A stretch of DNA of 64,000 nucleotides from the NCBI RefSeq assembly GCF_001625195.1, contig NC_054390.1, positions 3,186,027-3,250,026 on the forward strand, written 5' to 3'. The DNA comes from Drechmeria coniospora (taxonomy: Eukaryota > Ascomycota > Sordariomycetes > Hypocreales > Ophiocordycipitaceae). The notes beneath the pieces were generated by a model. It saw only the letters and a list, made by a program, of their open reading frames with translations. It made no database searches and was not told the DNA's origin. The position numbers and the translations under genes are program-made. Shown piece after piece: positions 35,040 through 45,953 of this stretch. How positions within the stretch are numbered: position 1 is the first letter of the stretch; every line of letters begins with the position of its first letter.

Positions 35040-35724
35040 TACTGTTAAGGAGAGTTTAGCGCATCTAGAAGCTATAATATAATTCGGCAGAAAACCTACT
35101 TCTGCTTCTCGCCTTGCCTGCTAGCAATTGCAGTCTCATTAGAAAAAAATCCAATACTTCCATTGGGAAGCTGGGATATTTATGTATTGTCTAGCCAAAG
35201 CATAGCGCTTTTGGGCATTCTCTAGGGTTAATTTTAGCCGTCGTAAGGCATGGGTAAGTTGGATGCCTTCTGCCTTAAGGAATTGCGTTAAAGTCCTTAT
35301 AGAACAATAAAGATCGCAGTCATGAAGAAGCTAATTAGCTGAAATAAAAGGGTTGATAGCAATAGATCGAAAAATAACTCTTTTATTGCGTTCTGAAAGG
35401 CTGTGCGGCCGGCCTCTGCGAGAAGGTTTTCAGTATTTTGTTAGTCGTCGTATCGAAGGAGGATATTACCAGATATTATTGATCCGGGAGAAATCCCCTC
35501 TTTTCTAGCAATCTTACGATGGGAACGGCCTAATAGGGCCCACATTGCAATTCTAGTCCTCTTCTAAGGACTTTGCTCTAGTCTAGGCGTAGTTGGAGCC
35601 ATAGTTCTGCTGCAATTTCATTTTGAATTTCAAGGGTTGTCCGGAGTTTAAGGAATCAATTTTTGAGGCGCGCGACACGTACAAGTACACGCGACTGAAT
35701 CGACACTGTTGCTACCCCACCGTA
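35040..35724 (-). mobile_element. Tc1/mariner transposase relic with one terminal repeat
   Basis: Reading leftward from 35640, fragments of a Tc1/mariner transposase are clear: a helix-turn-helix block RIAMWALLGRSHRKIARKEG at about 35550-35490, RLKLTLENAQKRYALARQYI at about 35240-35180, and an IPASQWKYWIF block at about 35175-35140 just before the first catalytic-acid motif. The frame is broken by stop codons of the CAG-to-TAG kind and by a one-base shift in a T run. The terminal repeat ACTGAATCGACACTGTTGCT then ACCCCACCGTA at 35695-35724 matches the right ends of the three MITE-like elements. The other end was not found. Not functional. Confidence 0.8.
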
Positions 35725-35799
35725 ACAGGATGTCCCTCGCCCGTTAGTCTTGTCCTCAAGACTCCAATCTTCCTAGTTGAAATCGTCTGACGCGATAAG

Positions 35800-37190
35800 C
35801 TACCATATAGGTAAAGCATGGTTAATTTGCAGGTGGCGTGGGGGTGCAATGAGTATTCTCTCGATGGTATCCCATAGCGTCCTGTTGTTTGACTGTTTCT
35901 CATACTTGGATAATTCGTCGCGAAAATGATCGCATCGTTTTGTTAGGTCGGCCAAGGTCGTTGTTTCGTTGTTGGGAGGGTGTTCCACTATGTGTTCACA
36001 GGCCTGAATAAGCTGCTTGAATGCGTTGATGGCTTGATCCCGACTTTGTGACCACAATTCCTCAGCAATTTTTTTTTTCCTTTCTTGGTTCCTTACAGCA
36101 ACACAATCCTGCTTAATATTTTCATTTACGTTCTCAGAAAGCGGACAGTATATCCTCCGCAGGGCAAATGTACTCAAGCCCGTCTGCGGCCATGATTTTC
36201 CAACGGCCGCAGTCTGAATATATTTTGGCAGAGTGTCGATCACCTCGAAAGCTTTGTGAAGTGTCGTGTCGATCGCCCGAGCGATCTCTCCGATACGACC
36301 ATCCACCTGAGCCAGTGAATTGATTAAGCGTCCTGCAGGCTCGACCAGTTGACCAATGGCAGAAAGCTTTATCGCCGAGATCGAAAATATCAGGGAACTG
36401 CGATATCCTGCCTTCCCACTTTGTCTTTCGGTGGCGTGCGTCGCGGGCAGGGATTTGGCTTCTTTCTTTCTTGGCAGCGTAGAGATAGCTTCCCCCTTCT
36501 TGGTCTGGCTGGCAATTTAATATCTCCGTCGTCGGCAAGGTCGGCGATGATGGCCAACTCTTGGGCAAGTTCTTGTACTCCTGTCGTCCGCAGCACTGCC
36601 TAAACTCTGCCCAGAGCGTACTCCAAAGCCTTCTGGGAAAATGTCCCGACGTCGAATTGCTTAGCCATGCCTTTAAGCTGCATTTCGAGCATCGCTGATT
36701 GTGCCCAGTTGAGACAACTCTCTCCGGGACCTGGTAACTTGAGGCCTCGAAATAATTCTGTGACTTCAATTGTTGACGTTGTCGCACTTCCAATATTAAT
36801 CCTCGCCATGAAAGTTTGGACATTGGCCGGTTCAACGGCGTACTTATACTGATACATAAAAGGCGAGGGGTGACCCTTGCTTGGCGGATGATTGGAGATG
36901 ACCGACTGTTTGTTTCCTTGACGAATATAACGCCAATCAGATGCATCGAAAGAATCGACAACTTCACCTCTGGATCCTTTTTTGCTGGCATGAATCGCCC
37001 AGTGGAAAGTATTGAGGTCATCTGTTCCGTAGGGGACATACTCAGGACGGCTAAACAGTGCAAGGGTGAAAATCTTTTCTTCGATCTGATTTATGGCAGG
37101 CAGAACAGCCTCGGTTGGTATGGCGTAAATGAAACTCGGCCACTGAAGCCAGAGCAGGAAGGAGAGAAGGGTGATCCATTGTCGCAACAT
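35800..37190 (-). CDS. Unrecognised secreted protein in the AT-rich island
   Basis: I do not recognise the family. Proposed two-exon model: 37190-36622 and 36508-35800 with a 113-nt intron (GTACGC...GCCAG), 425 aa. Signal peptide at 1-23 (MLRQWITLLSFLLWLQWPSF then IYA). The first exon has a compact domain with FHWAIHASKKGSRG and a later SCLNWAQSAMLEMQ segment. The second exon encodes a helical, mostly amphipathic part (AIGQLVEPAGRLINSLAQVD and KKIAEELWSQSRDQAINAF). If the intron is not spliced the protein ends at a TAG at 36600 after 196 residues; that TAG could also be a RIP lesion of CAG. The second frame stays open for 236 codons in an AT-rich setting, which favours splicing. A broken tandem copy of the 5' part lies just upstream. 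Could be an effector-type secreted protein. Confidence 0.55.
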
Positions 37191-37910
37191 GATGATGTCA
37201 GTAGTGACCAGTGTTAGGTTTCGGACGAGGAAGAGCAAGTGCTTGAAGAAGAATGATGATCGGTAAGCTAAAACCAAGGTGTCTAGGCCATGTTCTTATA
37301 TTTTAAAGGTTACGCTCACCGTGGGGATCGTAAGAAGTGAAGAGGAAAATTCTTGGCCTTGTATTTACTATCGATGTTGGTAGGTACTCTTTCTTGTTGA
37401 TGTCGTTGTTACGTGTGGATATATGCTCGACTTTGTGTTTCTGTTAACGTTCGGTTCGATTCCGCATTACGGTTTAGCCCTGGTTGGTATAGAGTAAATA
37501 AAACTCGGCCACTGAAGCCAGAGGTGAAAGGAGAGAAGAGTGCTCCAGTATCGCAACATAATTACGTCAGTAGTGCCCAGTTTTGGTTTCGGACGACGAA
37601 GAGCAAGGGCTTGAAGAAGAGTAATGATCCGTAAGCTATACCTCAGGTGTCTACTCCGTAGTTCATGTTCGTATTTATGTGAAGGGTATACTCCCTGTGG
37701 GAATCGCAAGAAGTTAAGAGCAAAATTCATCGCCTCGTATTTACCCATCGATGTTAGTACTCTTTGATATTGGCCTAAGGGTATTTCTTCGCCTCGTATT
37801 TACCTATCGATGTGGGTGCCCTTTCTTGTTAACCTCGCTGTTGCGTGTGGATATATGCTCGACTTCGTTCGTATCCCTGTTGACATTCGGTTTGATTCGG
37901 CATTACGGTT
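37100..37910 (-). repeat. Tandem duplication of the secreted gene's 5' region and promoter
   Basis: About 37100-37475 and 37476-37910 are diverged copies. Both contain the AACTCGGCCACTGAAGCCAG block, a GTTTCGGACGA(G/C)GAAGAGCAAG block, and a GTGTGGATATATGCTCGACTT block, in the same order. Differences are largely C-to-T or G-to-A, the direction expected of RIP. The second copy contains a small extra duplication of the TCGCCTCGTATTTAC segment near 37730 and 37790. Confidence 0.8.
37467..37558 (-). pseudogene. Truncated paralogue of the secreted protein
   Basis: Encodes MLRYWSTLLSFHLWLQWPSF followed by about ten residues and a stop, matching the signal peptide of the gene at 35800-37190 almost residue for residue. 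Only the signal peptide and upstream sequence survive; the downstream boundary abuts the upstream end of the intact copy. Confidence 0.75.
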
Positions 37911-37925
37911 CAACGCCATTTGGTG

Positions 37926-38240
37926 CTAATTACAATAATGAGATATGAAATACAGTATTTTATGGATGCGCATTATCTTGGGTAGCGAAAGTTTGTGGTT
38001 GGCTTTTTGAAATGATTCGGCTGACTTTGAACGGACCATGTTTTTTGTAATACAGTTTGTCGCTTGATCGCGTTGTCTTATGTTTCGTCGGAGTAGGTAG
38101 ACTATGTCTCTCTCCCGAAAGATTGGTCCCTTCAATCTTTTCTTGGCCATTTATCTTTTAACGAATTCCAATACTTTTCCTATTTCTTCGTGCTATTTTT
38201 GTACAGTACTTGTTCCGCCTGCACGGCTTGATCTACTTGT
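37926..38240 (-). mobile_element. Ty3/gypsy retrotransposon polyprotein relic
   Basis: The frame from about 38150 leftward reads KKRLKGPIFRERDIVYLLRR and later KANHKLSLPKIMRIHKI. These are the conserved end of the integrase in Ty3/gypsy elements (basic segment, GDxVYLLRRNI-like strand, then the NYKLxLPxxMxIHPVFH-like strand). Upstream sequence to about 38240 continues in shifted frames. No long terminal repeats or other domains were found nearby, so this is a small fragment altered by RIP-like change. Confidence 0.7.
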
Positions 38241-39480
38241 AAGGCGTGTCGTGGATTGTATCTGTAGATAGTATAATAGAGTATTCATAATTATACGAAC
38301 TATTTCCTCTATTCACACGATTTTTCGCCTAGCGCCCCACAACGCCCCGCTATAAATTCTTAGCGCTAATACAGTACAAAAAGATACAAGTAATTATCGA
38401 GTATAATTCTTGTTGTTCCTCAATATCTTCCTTAATATCTCTCCAAATTCCATCAATATCCCGCCTTGTTGGAAGAGGCTGTACAAAAATTACATTAGCT
38501 AACTTATCATCGAGATGGTCGTTTTCAGCCTTATCCCAATCAATATACGCTATTATTTCTTCTCTAGTCCAATCTCTAGTACTAGTTTGTATTTTACATT
38601 GCTTTCCTATTTACTTCCAATTAAGGCACCAATTATATATAGCTTTAGTATACCGTAATGGTAGGTTTTTAGCCTTCCTGTATTTCTGGTTTGTCCTATT
38701 ACTTAGATGCTCTTGCATTTGGTACTAAGTATCTCTATCCGTAATATATCTCTGATAGATAGCTAATGGGTTATTAAACTGTAGGACTGGGGCTACTATA
38801 GCTGCTGTAGCTGCTGTAGCTGCTATAGCTAATGTAACTGCTGTAACTACTCGAGCTACTGTAATTGCTAGTACTGCTCTATATTGCTGTTTACCCTTGC
38901 CTGTAAGGAACGTTGTCGCTCGTTCCACTGCTGCACTTAAAATTCAATAGTCTCGAATTGCGATAAATTCCTCCGGATACATGCATTTAGCTTAGTTAAC
39001 CCATTTCGTCTGTTTTGCTTAGGCTGCTGTAGACTATACCTTAAAGAAAGGTTACCCTTTTCAGTATCACGGGGCCGGGGCCGGCCTCGAAGGTTCTGCA
39101 CAATAGCTGGGTTACGGATTCGAAGAAGTGGTTGGACTAATATAAATCCGAGCAGGCCTACACTAGGGGCGACGCTTATTAGAAAAGGCCACTGTAGTCA
39201 GAATCTCTTTTGTAGAAGGATCAAGGCTATTTTATTTGTCAATTCGTATGCTCCTGTTGAAGACTACAGCGTATAGTGTGACAGTAGTTGTAGTTGTGTA
39301 CTCTGTATTCATACTGTGGCCAAAGAGATTGCCCCATCAGATCGCACTCTAAACGCAATCCGCAGATACAAGTAATTTCGCATTGGGGGAAACCACTTGC
39401 TGAGGTGAACTGCGCCTCCAGTACATTTCACCCGCCGTCCACTTGCTGAAAAGCCGGCCATTTCCCAGGCAATACGTTCT
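38241..39480. other. AT-rich remainder of the island
   Basis: Strongly AT-rich up to about 39060, then mixed. Contains the relic listed at 38380-38930. 39060-39200 includes a GC-rich patch GGGGCCGGGGCCGGCC and no gene. Composition returns to that of the flanks by about 39480. Confidence 0.55.
38380..38930 (-). pseudogene. Relic of an unidentified repeated gene
   Basis: Leftward frames contain RDWTREEIIAYIDWDKAEND and, further on, RRDIDGIWRDIKEDIEEQ, separated by stop codons from an upstream NRTNQKYRKAKNLPLRYTKA block. I recall similar W-T-x-E-E and W-D-K-A-E segments from hypothetical proteins associated with repeats in other ascomycetes, but cannot name a family. The 5' part (38800-38890) is a degenerate 6- or 12-bp repeat (GCTGTAGCTGCTATAGCT) encoding an Ala/Val/Thr stretch. 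Confidence 0.4.
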
Positions 39481-41438
39481 ACCACTTATCATTGACCAAG
39501 CGATTTGGCTCGTTCTATTCGTGCAATAAACTCAAATCTGAGTTGATGGTAGAACCTGTGGAGAAAACGTCTACTAACGGACCGAGCCGTGCGTTGGTGA
39601 GGGTGTTTGCATGTCGGATGACCTCAACGGGGCCTTGCGTCCGTCGTTTGGCCGGATGGCGTGTAGCTGTTGAAGGATCTACCGAGCCTGGTGTTTGAAG
39701 GAATCCTCTTGGTCTTGCGACAGGCATGGCGATGCGGCGTTCAGAGCAACGCCGGGTAACCTTCCTTAGCTAGCACGAGGTGGCCCTTGCTTTGTGTGCG
39801 AGATGTCAGATTTTGAGTAGTATTAGCGTCGCCGGAGAGGGAGGATACATTGCCGGCAAGGTAGAAATGCCCAGCACTTGGATATGTCTCAAGGCGCGCT
39901 TGACAATGGTAATGGCATCGACTTCGTTTGGTTCGGCAGAGGCGAAGTTCACTTGCTGCACACCCCGGTCCTGTGCAGGTCTTTCGACTAAAGCAGCCGA
40001 TGATGCACGGCCCCCCTCGGCTTCAGGGTAAATTTGGATGGACTCATGGAAGAGGTCAACCAGGGAACCCCGGTGCTGCAGAGAGTCTGAAGCGAGCCTG
40101 CAGAGAGCGCTGATGCGGCGATCTGGACTCAAAAGTCGTTCGGCTTGGGTACGCACAGGCCGTAGTGCGGCAGGTCGGCGTACATATTGGCAGTGGATAA
40201 ATCGTCTAGGCTTGATGCGTGCGGACCCACGATGGAAGGAAATGGAGATATCAGTTGCATGAAAGTTGTGTTGGGGAGAGAGGCGTGGAATGCCAGTTGG
40301 CGACGAGCGGTGGCATGAGGGTCTTTGGTGGAAGGAAAATGACGGCTCTCGAATCTGCGCATAGCGGCGTCAGCAAATGTGCCGGCAGATTGGCCCGGTG
40401 AGTGATCCAGTAGTGATCCAGTAGAGTGACCCAGTAGAGTGATCCAGTAGAGTGATCCAATGTTGCGAGCTCAAAGTTGTTCTACTGATGATCGGGACCA
40501 AACGAGTGAGCTTCGGAGAATGTCAAGGCGGTGTGCAGGTACCTGAGACTTTGTACCGGAATGATGAATGCCAATCGTCGTGACCAGCCTCGGCGACTAT
40601 TCCAACACTCGCTGGCGTCGACCGACTGAAGGCTCCGACCAGGTAGAGCTTGTTCGGGGGCCAGGTCTGACGATGTTAGTCTGCTCCATCTTGCCTTTTG
40701 TAGCATTTGGGTATAGAATCGGCCTCCTTGTTGCATCTCACAGCGTTACTCTGCAGCTGCCGGTACTCTGTGTATGTGCACACCTACGCAACAACAGATA
40801 CAACATGGACGTCCAGCCTCGTCGATCACCTTCCTCCCTCTCGGCAATGGTCAGTTGCAGCGGAATTGTGGAAAGAACGGTACCTTCCCGTTCATCCAGC
40901 GTAGGCCTATTTGCTAGGAGAGAGAATGGTGGGCGAAGGGTGGAGGGAAGAAGGAGCAAGGGTCATACCTACTCGGAACACCCTTCCGCGTGATGTCGAC
41001 AGGCAGGCGCGACCTGCAATACCCTGGCCTGGCCGGGCAGCTGCCGATCTCGAAAGGGCAAGTGCACTCACCGCCTTGGGCCCTTTCTCCTCCAGGTGGC
41101 GGTGCTGATTCGATTCGGACTTGCGGGACTGAACATGAAGGATGCAGCATGCTCGATGGCTACCTGCTATCTGCTACCTGGATGAGGTTTTTGTGTCCCA
41201 TCTTGCGCAAGAGCGCATGGGTTCTCTTAGGTATCTCCCCTCTCCATGCCAGTCCCCCCAAGCCCAGGATCCCTCCCGGACTGGTGCCAGCACCGGCGCC
41301 ATTTTTGTCCTTGGGTGCCGTAACGGAAACTGATGACGAAGAATCCAGAGGGCCCTATGCCGGCCATACCTTGCAGCTTGGACGCGTCGGTGATGCTGCG
41401 AGGGCGTGGATTTTGTGTCGTCGTTGGGCTTGTCGTGA
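39481..41438. other. Gene-poor stretch right of the AT-rich island
   Basis: No gene I can support. Leftward frames at 40362-40129 and 40156-39806 have ordinary composition and overlap in different frames (HASLPNTTFMQLISPFPSIV, then LFHESIQIYPEAEGG), which could be a decayed gene, but no motif is recognised. A short tandem repeat is at 40401-40461. Confidence 0.45.
40401..40461. repeat. 13-15-bp tandem repeat of AGTGATCCAGTAG
   Basis: Four units, alternating GTGATCCAGTAG and GTGACCCAGTAGA forms. Confidence 0.88.
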
Positions 41439-42221
41439 TCACCGCGTATCACTCGGTGCGTGATGCGTGTCGATGGCCGTCTCGCGCAGGCTTCGTCGCG
41501 GGGAATGCTCCCGTAGCATCACGTACTGCCCTTCGCCCGCTCGTGATCCCGCGGCGAGCTCCCGAAAGCCAAGAGAAGCGTACATGGATCGGCCGGATGG
41601 TGCGGACACGAGCCAAATGCCGTGCTGGCCTGCGTCGGCGGCGTCGATGCCCCAGCGTGTCAGCATCCTGCCGATGCCCTTGGAGCGGTACGGTTCGGCG
41701 ACGGCGATGGAGTTGAGCGCTGCAGCCACCGGTCAGCCAAGGTTCCGACGGGCGAGTGGTTCACGCTTGGAGTTGGGGGACTCGCTCCACATGTGGTCGA
41801 GCGACGTTGTGCCAAAGAGCGGCATGGCGCGTTGCATCAACTCGGCAATCTCCGAATCGCATCTCGCGGCCGCTTCCAGATCGATGCACGCGGGAACCAC
41901 CGTCTTTGCAGCCGGCTTCGAAGGAGGCCCAGCAACAGCATCCAAAGCGGGTGCGACCCATTCGGCAAAGGCCACGACAGTGGCATCCTTCTCTGGCTCT
42001 CCTTCCTCGGCGACGGCGACAATGTACCGAGTCCGTCGCTGTCCGAACGCGTTGGCCGCACGCTTGCCGTACCAATCGAGCTGATCCTGGAGGCCGGGCC
42101 GGATGCGCAGGTGGCCCGGAAACAAGACTCGGTGGTAGGGGCTGGCGTGAAAAGACTGGACTTCGATGGCAGCCATGGCCTCGACGTCGGAGCGTCGAGC
42201 GTCGCGGATGCGGAACGGCAT
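41439..42221 (-). CDS. GNAT-family N-acetyltransferase, second copy type
   Basis: Predicted acetyl-CoA-dependent acetyltransferase, substrate unknown. Two exons, 42221-41765 and 41719-41439, with a 45-nt intron (GTGAAC...branch GCTGAC...TGCAG), short but frame-consistent; 245 aa. N-terminal FRIRDARRSDVEAMAAIEVQ is the typical opening strand and helix. The second exon carries LNSIAVAEPYRSKGIGRMLT, with the R/KGxG acetyl-CoA loop, then SAPSGRSMYASLGFREL. Unspliced, the first frame stops 20 codons before the CoA motif. It is related in design to the GNAT at 30884-31756 but clearly diverged; the two flank the AT-rich island. Confidence 0.82.
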
Positions 42222-45200
42222 TGCGAAGCTGGGACTGCGTGGTTCGGCTGTGCTACTCTGCCTACGGCAACGACATGCAGCTGTTCAGGATCGGGACCGG
42301 ATTCGATGCTGATGCGGCGCCAATATATTATACGCGCAACCAAGAGTTGGCACGAGAGACGATGGCGCACGGCTACAAGTAATACCTGCCAATTCTCTCC
42401 TTGCCGTGCGGGACGATGCCCGTGCTCACCGGCGTCCTCACGTAATCCAAGGATGACGATGTAATCGACGACGATGCCGTCAGCAAGGAAAAGTGGTTGC
42501 TGCACCCCCACGAGATGTTGGGGGAGCGATACATGGCGAGAGGGCTCGATGATGGCGGCTCGGCCGTGGAAGGACGTCGGCTCCCCCCCCCTCCCCCCTC
42601 CCCCGGCAGGTTGTCGTGGTTTGGCCACGGAAGAGGAATACTCCATCGAATCAGTCAGTCGGAACTGGGACGCCGGAGCTTGGACATCGGAGCGTGGACA
42701 CCGGAGCTTCGGCTGATGAACGAGAGCGGGGTTGAATGGAATGTACTCGTCATGCTCTTCTATGCTCGTGCTCCACGTCATATATTATAGATGTGTCCAT
42801 ACTGTACTTGCACGCACACGTACATGGGGTACACGTCATTGCAAGAGCGCATCATTGGACCTGTCGACGAATCGGCCCCATCAACACCGAGCCTCGCGGC
42901 CACGCTCGCTTTCCATTGGCATGTCTTTGCCTCCTTGGGCTCAGAGGTGACGGACAGCGGGGCAAGGTAAAGTGCCTCTCGTCTCTTGGCTTGCGTGCCG
43001 TCTCCCTCGCGCGTCCCAGGCTCCGTCTCGGCTGTGTCCTGGACGCGTTGGCTCAGCGCAGTATGTGGATGCCAAGCAAGCAAAGCCTGTTCTGAATAAC
43101 ACTTGGCAATCTACTAGTGATACCTGCCGACGGGACGCATGTCGAGCTTGTTCCAACCGCTTGCTTGCACCACCGGGCTGGGTGCTCTCCGACGCTGTCC
43201 ATGAACCCGTGCGTGTGCTTATTACTGTGCGATGCTTGGGTCCCTGCGCACACGAACCCATGTTTGTCTTATTGTCGCAGCCCAGCCGCCAACCGCCAGC
43301 AGGGAAGGCTATGTAAGACACCTGGACAAAACAAACTTGGCACATTATGGTTTCGTAGGCCGAGCTGGGCCGTGCATTGTACAGCAAATGTAATGCGCAC
43401 CTGCTCCGTACCTCTGCCGAAACGCTGACCGAGCCAGCGGAAACTCCAGACTCCTCCTTCGCAGCACTCCCGGAAGCACTGCGTCCAGATATCATCACAT
43501 CATCGCATCGACTGGCATTCTCGGCGAGGGCCCGTCAACAGCATGGATGCATGAACGGTCGAGAGCCAAGTCCGCTCCGTCCTCCATCCCGATTTCGACG
43601 ACGCTACGTCCAATATGATCCGATCAACTGACGCTGACGGGCGAAGAAAGTACAGGCATTATTCATAAATAAATCCCCCAAGCACTCCGCACTCTGTACT
43701 GTATTACAGCAGGTTTCGAAAGGCCAGCAGTAGGAGGCCCTGGGCCAGTCACCTGCAGGCAGCGCATTCTACTCCTAGGGACTAGTGGTATCTAGTCCGT
43801 GCTTGGTATTAATTAATACTGTACGGCAAAAGGTACCACTGCCATGCCATGTACAGATACTAGTAGCGAACACCTCGACATGCGCAGCGATCGAGCAATC
43901 ACCTCGACCTTGGCAGTGTTTCGCGTGTCTCGATCAAGGCAATTCCGGCCGTTAATGCGCGTGAACAAACCGAGCAGGCATTTTAGTTCTTTCCTCTGGA
44001 GCAGTGAAGAAGCCAAGAGGTGATGAATCACTTTGCTTTGGCGAACGAGCTAGCAGGCACATATCTAAGGTTAATCCCCTCAAAAGCAACAACGGCTGGG
44101 CTCATTCGTCCAGCTACGGACAGCGTCCGCCCGTACCGTAGGTGCTAACTTGTCTTCTAGGCGTAGGCGCAATGACGGCTGATGGCTCGGCGCTGGCACT
44201 ACCCAACAGTACCGCTGTGTAGAGTGCCTTAGTACTTGGTGCCTACTAACGTACCTTACCTATTCATCACTGCTAGGTACTAAGGCACCTACGTGCATGT
44301 TCCTGTTACCTATTAGTACCTAGTAGGTACCTACCTAGTAGGTAATAGTAGCGTTCCTCCCGCTTGGGGCGCAAGCCACGGCGCTGAAGCCAGTGGACGC
44401 CCTTCTGCGACGCCGGTTGGCTGTTTATGCCGCCGCTCTGGCACCAGCTCCCTCTCTTTCTACCGACGAGGTTTCAGCACCATACCAACTAGTAGCTAGT
44501 AGTGGCCACTGGACGCACGCACGTACCTGTACTGAACGCACAGGACAGCCCTCGCTGCTCTGCCTCGTACCTGTACATGGATGTGTCGCCATGGGCACCT
44601 GTCTGGGTCTGCTCCTAGGGAAAGCGCCACTACTACTACTATTACTCCGTACTACTTATGGTACATGTACCCTGTAGCATTCAAGAGCGATTGGTAGTAC
44701 CTAGTAGTTGATGCATCTGCCCTTGCTGTGTTGGGGTTGGGCAGCGGTTTTAGCTGGCAACGTCCACCACCATCACCACCTTTCCATCCCCCCTCTCTGC
44801 TCTCTGCTCTCTGCTTTGCTGTCCGCCGTCGATGATGAAACAACCAGGACGCAGCGTCGCTCTCGGCAACGACCCGCGCAGACGCGACCCATCGGAATCG
44901 GTGCCAAGCATGGAGCCAGAAGTCATGAGCCCCGCCGGCCGTCGACGTCGACATCGCCAAGACCGCTTACCCACCGGACTGGATTGCAGCAACGTACGAC
45001 GTTAACCTCGTTCGACGGCCAAGACGCTTCGCCGCCATCACGAGTCCCGTCCGACGCATGCACGCCCGCAGCCAACACAGTTGACCACGCCTACTTCTTC
45101 CTCCCGCTGACCATGTCCAGGTACAAGTGCAGAGGTACAGTAAATAGCCGTCGTCTGCCTCGTCTGCCTCGTTCTAATATTATTTCCGTAATTAAGAATA

Positions 45201-45953
45201 GACGACCCCCCCGTCAGCTGCCCCTGATGGCGTCGCTCGTGGCTTCGCTAGTGCAGGAACGCGTCCCGACGGCCAACCCTCTCACCAATGGCGTCCTTCT
45301 CATCCATACCGTTCGAGCGGGAATCAGCCTTCCGATGAGATGATGTGGAAGGACGAGCTCGACAGTGACCACCAGTGCCGGGACCGTACGGCACATGCAC
45401 ATTCGTCGTATTGTGTACGAGTAATTCGACCTAATCTGGGCCATTGTTGTTGACTCGCTCCTCCTCTCCCGTCACCCTCCAGTCCCTCCCTGTCTAGTGC
45501 CGCCTCTTTTCAACCCGTAATTTGATTTCTTCTTCTCTGCAGCCACCGTCGTCTGTACGCCGGGAGGAATGCGGGTACCAGGGGGACGCCTGTGTTTCTC
45601 TCTCGCGTGCTGCGACCCTTCCTTGCTGGACTAGTGCACGGTTTTAGCAGTTTGAATGTGCATCTGCTGATAATGTACCGCTACAGATGCTCCGTAATGA
45701 CACATATATATCCGGGCCGGTACCGACATCGTCGTCCTCGACCAATCTAGACGTCAGCTCTCGCACGTCCTTTGTCCGTCGTCCTCGTCCTCGGCCCCCA
45801 TCACGCTCATTATGTCACGCTCATTAACCATCTAGCACTTGTCCGTTCGCTGTTTACATAGATATACACACTCATTTTGTTTCTTTATATACAAAACTCA
45901 TTTTACATTCATGCACGCATCGATGTATGCTCGATATACCATAGACTAGCTTC
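42222..45953. other. 3.7-kb intergenic stretch upstream of the chitinase
   Basis: No gene supported. 44220-44350 is rich in CTAGTAGGTACC-like words. The rightward frame 44708-45343 (211 codons) is open but low-complexity and lacks any recognised motif. The chitinase promoter with a TATA box lies at the right end. Confidence 0.5.
45885..45892 (+). promoter_or_regulatory. TATA box of the chitinase gene
   Basis: TTATATAC about 65 nt before the ATG at 45954, preceded by an AT-rich, T-run-containing segment. Confidence 0.45.

Noticed and set aside
35800..36306. Separate 168-aa gene on the minus strand
   Set aside because: Its frame is open well upstream of the ATG to a splice acceptor at 36509, so it is better explained as the 3' part of the two-exon secreted gene.
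36134..37063. Leftward 309-codon open frame overlapping the secreted-protein gene
   Set aside because: It is a shadow frame: the signal-peptide frame and the helical frame have coherent composition and a paralogue, while this one is basic and unpatterned.
37445..37470. GGTTCGATTCC, an exact match to a tRNA B box
   Set aside because: No A box at the right distance and no acceptor-stem pairing around it; the diverged tandem copy near 37890 does not keep it.
39806..40362. Two overlapping leftward frames that could be one frameshifted gene
   Set aside because: I could not match either half to a family, and no splice sites joined them convincingly.
44708..45343. 211-codon rightward frame before the chitinase
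   Set aside because: Low-complexity, no motif, no splice or promoter support; could be reconsidered with transcript data.
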